Positions 62,401 to 64,000 of a DNA stretch of 64,000 bases are shown here, piece after piece. The stretch spans positions 471,507-535,506 of the forward strand of contig KN805390.1 in the NCBI GenBank assembly GCA_000818945.1, read 5' to 3'. This DNA is from Schizochytrium sp. CCTCC M209059 (lineage: Eukaryota > Sar > Bigyra > Thraustochytrida > Thraustochytriidae). A program made the translations under genes and the position numbers. Under the pieces are notes generated by a model. That model saw only the letters and a program-made list of their open reading frames with translations. It was not told where the DNA came from and did no database searches. How positions within the stretch are numbered: the stretch's first letter is position 1; every line of letters begins with the position of its first letter.

Positions 62401-62729
62401 AATGAAGTCAATGTAGGAGGATTTGCGCTCGTATTCTTTTGGAAGTCAGCTTCTGAGGCAGCAGGGTTTGCGCTCGTGTCATCTTGAAGGCTAGATTCCT
62501 CGGTGTGTTCCTGAATCACCTGGATCTGGACCTCCTCCGGAAGCTCTGCGAAGATCTCGGGGTCAACGCCTGGAGGGGGTGCCAGAACTTTGATGCGCTT
62601 TCGCGGCTCTACGACCTCGACTTCATCGTCTTGTTCATCATTCTGTCGAGTCCTTTTGCTCGGTGGTAGTCGCAGTCTTAGGACGAGCTGGCGCGGAGGT
62701 TTCTCTGGTGGTTGCTGCTGATGTTTCAT
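61377..62729 (-). CDS. TDP2: Tyrosyl-DNA phosphodiesterase 2-like, with a UBM-like motif
   Basis: A 450-residue protein. The C-terminal EEP catalytic domain (about 147-440) shows the TDP2 signature set: TYNVWF (151-156), GLQEVT (Glu185), TTHLES (His261), GDLNWNE (Asp310, Asn312) and PSDHYGL (Asp433, His434). TDP2 cleaves 5'-phosphotyrosyl bonds and repairs trapped topoisomerase II. The N-terminus holds a basic patch followed by VDPEIFAELPEEVQIQVI (about 56-74), which resembles a ubiquitin-binding motif (UBM) of the x-F-x-x-L-P-x-x-(I/V)-Q type. Human TDP2 instead has an N-terminal UBA domain, so ubiquitin binding may be conserved through a different module. A polyserine tract of about 17 residues, encoded by a GAT/ATC repeat, separates the two parts. 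The ATG at 62729 is the first in frame. Confidence 0.9.
62354..62402. repeat. (GAT)n trinucleotide repeat encoding polyserine
   Basis: About sixteen GAT triplets inside the TDP2 coding region, read as Ser (ATC-frame complement) on the minus strand. Confidence 0.9.
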
Positions 62730-63087
62730 GTTGGTCACGCCTTGGCGTGCGTGCGCGCGTGCTTGTCAACGCGTAGGAGCGGGGGGATGTGCGGCGCGCG
62801 CGCGCTCTTGCGCTAAGGCGCGTGCGCACTGGCGTGCTCTAAGCAGAGTCTCTTGGCTAGGCAGGCAGGTTGGCGGGTAGGCAGCCAGGCACGCCGGGAG
62901 TCCACTTCACAATTAGTGCTCTCACGGTTATAGCCTTTGGTGACGTTAGATAGACCAGATGCCAACCATTACATTCCGTAGTCACGAAAAGGATCAGAAG
63001 CACGGAGCGACGAGTCGCTCATGTGAAAGATCTTATTGAGAACGCGCCCATTGTTCGATCGATCAATTGATTGTTCGATCGATTGCT

Positions 63088-63132
63088 GTTGGTTGGTTGC
63101 TTGGTTGCTTGGTTGGTTGGTTGGTTGGTTGC
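63088..63132. repeat. (GGTT)n microsatellite
   Basis: About eleven GGTT/GCTT tetramers. Confidence 0.85.
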
Positions 63133-63335
63133 TTGCCTGCCCCGCGGGGCCCCCAAAAATACGATTATCCTATCTCCAATTTAGTATTTATTTTAAAAAA
63201 ATCCGCGCAACCCAATTCGAATTTGGCCTGCTGCTGCTGCTGGTCGATGATGATGACGAGCATGAGGAACGTCTTCCAATGTGCGGCCTGCGGCTGCCGT
63301 GGATGGGACTTTCTTTGCGCAAGGCCAAGCCTAAG

Positions 63336-63366
63336 TGATGCGATGCGATGCGATGCGATGCGATGT
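63336..63366. repeat. (GATGC)n microsatellite
   Basis: About six GATGC pentamers. Confidence 0.85.
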
Positions 63367-63497
63367 GATAATGCGATCAACGATGGATGGAGAGCCGCCT
63401 TCTGTGGACGCCCCCTTGACGCCACTTGGAGGCAGGATATCTTTATTGGTGGCAGGCAGGTCGTGCCGCTCTGATGACGGAAAGAAAGGCAAGTTAC

Positions 63498-63542
63498 ACA
63501 AGACAAGACAAGACAAGACAAGACAAGACAAGACAAGACAAG
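63498..63542. repeat. (ACAAG)n microsatellite
   Basis: About nine ACAAG pentamers, followed by degenerate ACAGG/ACAAG copies to about 63572. Confidence 0.9.
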
Positions 63543-64000
63543 TCAACACAGGACAAGTCGACACAGGACAAGACGAGGCGAGGCTCCAAGCGCTCTCGCA
63601 CGCATCCCGGCGTCGCTCGTCCCATCGATCATCGTCGATCGCTCTGCCTGCTCTGACGCGGCGATGACGGCGGCGACGACGGTGGCGGCGGCGGTGGCGG
63701 CGTCGGCAGCGGAGTCCGCCCCGACCTGGCCTGGCGCAAGGGCTGGGTCCGCTGCGTGCGCTAGATAGAGCCGAGGCCCCGCCCGGCCGCTCTCGCTCTC
63801 GCTCTCGCGCGCAGCGTCGGCGGGGAGGGAGGGGAGGGAAGGGAAGGCAAGCAAGATGATGGCACGGCGCGGCGTCGGCGGCGCGCGCAGCGGCGAGCGG
63901 CAGACGTGGCGGCGGAGGAGGCACAAAGAACGGCGTGGAACGGCGCGCGAGAACGGCGCTATTTGTAGCGCGGCGCCCGTCTGCGCCCGCCCGCGTCGGG

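Larger units (their letters stand above)
62730..64000. other. Gene-free 3' end of the window
   Basis: GTGCG/GCGCG-rich leader upstream of TDP2, an AT-richer middle (62900-63220), then GGTT, GATGC and ACAAG arrays and a GC-rich end. Frames crossing it are repeat-derived (for example 63331-63924 minus, Arg/Ala/Pro-rich). A gene may start beyond the window. Confidence 0.55.

Overview
This window looks like nuclear DNA from a GC-rich, gene-compact but repeat-rich unicellular eukaryote. The gene content is wholly eukaryotic: two giant kinesins, a prefoldin subunit, a COMM-domain protein, a p24 cargo receptor, UBLCP1, TDP2, a TBC RabGAP, a TMEM209 homologue and an RBJ-type small GTPase. Most genes are single long exons. 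The two introns I can place with confidence have GT-AG ends and a CTAAC branch motif. This profile fits a stramenopile such as a thraustochytrid (Labyrinthulomycetes). That assignment is inference from gene content, base composition and gene style, not from a database match. I see no rRNA, tRNA, CRISPR array or bacterial-type operon.

Layout. 1-2265 is gene-free GC-rich sequence with simple repeats. 2266-9930 holds a MORN-repeat protein (+), the CTD phosphatase UBLCP1 (-), a PH plus EEP-nuclease fusion (+) and two-exon prefoldin subunit 4 (+). 9931-11983 is gene-free, with a 42-bp degenerate minisatellite and dense pentanucleotide repeats. 11984-17559 holds an ACADSB-like acyl-CoA dehydrogenase (+), a two-exon prolyl 4-hydroxylase (+) and an AGC-like kinase with an HGD catalytic loop (-). 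17560-26110 is an 8.5-kb gene desert. Its first part is GC-rich with CTGG-type satellites. A lower-GC island at about 22.5-25.2 kb carries decayed voltage-gated channel and DDE-transposase fragments. 26111-29616 is a divergent pair, COMMD protein (-) and PDZ-TBC RabGAP (+). 29617-33792 is gene-free and contains a GAAA microsatellite of almost 490 bp. 33793-62729 is the gene-dense half: an unknown CxxC protein (+), TMEM209 (-), kinesin A (+), a minus-strand trio (p24, NSUN methyltransferase, RBJ-like GTPase), kinesin B (+), an acidic hypothetical (-), a 7-TM orphan (+), and TatD and TDP2 head-to-tail (-). 62730-64000 is gene-free with more simple repeats.

Themes. Several genes act in membrane traffic (COMMD, TBC GAP, p24, RBJ-like GTPase, the kinesins) and several in nucleic-acid repair or processing (TDP2, TatD, NSUN, UBLCP1, the EEP nuclease). 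The most unusual points are the fused architectures (PH-EEP, PDZ-TBC, VHL-beta-like region plus P4H, UBM plus TDP2), the RBJ-like GTPase without a J domain, the decayed channel/transposase island, and the repeat landscape of the gene-poor segments.

Limits: protein identities come from recognising motifs by eye. Start codons are the first in-frame ATG unless stated, and several genes may have unseen 5' exons.
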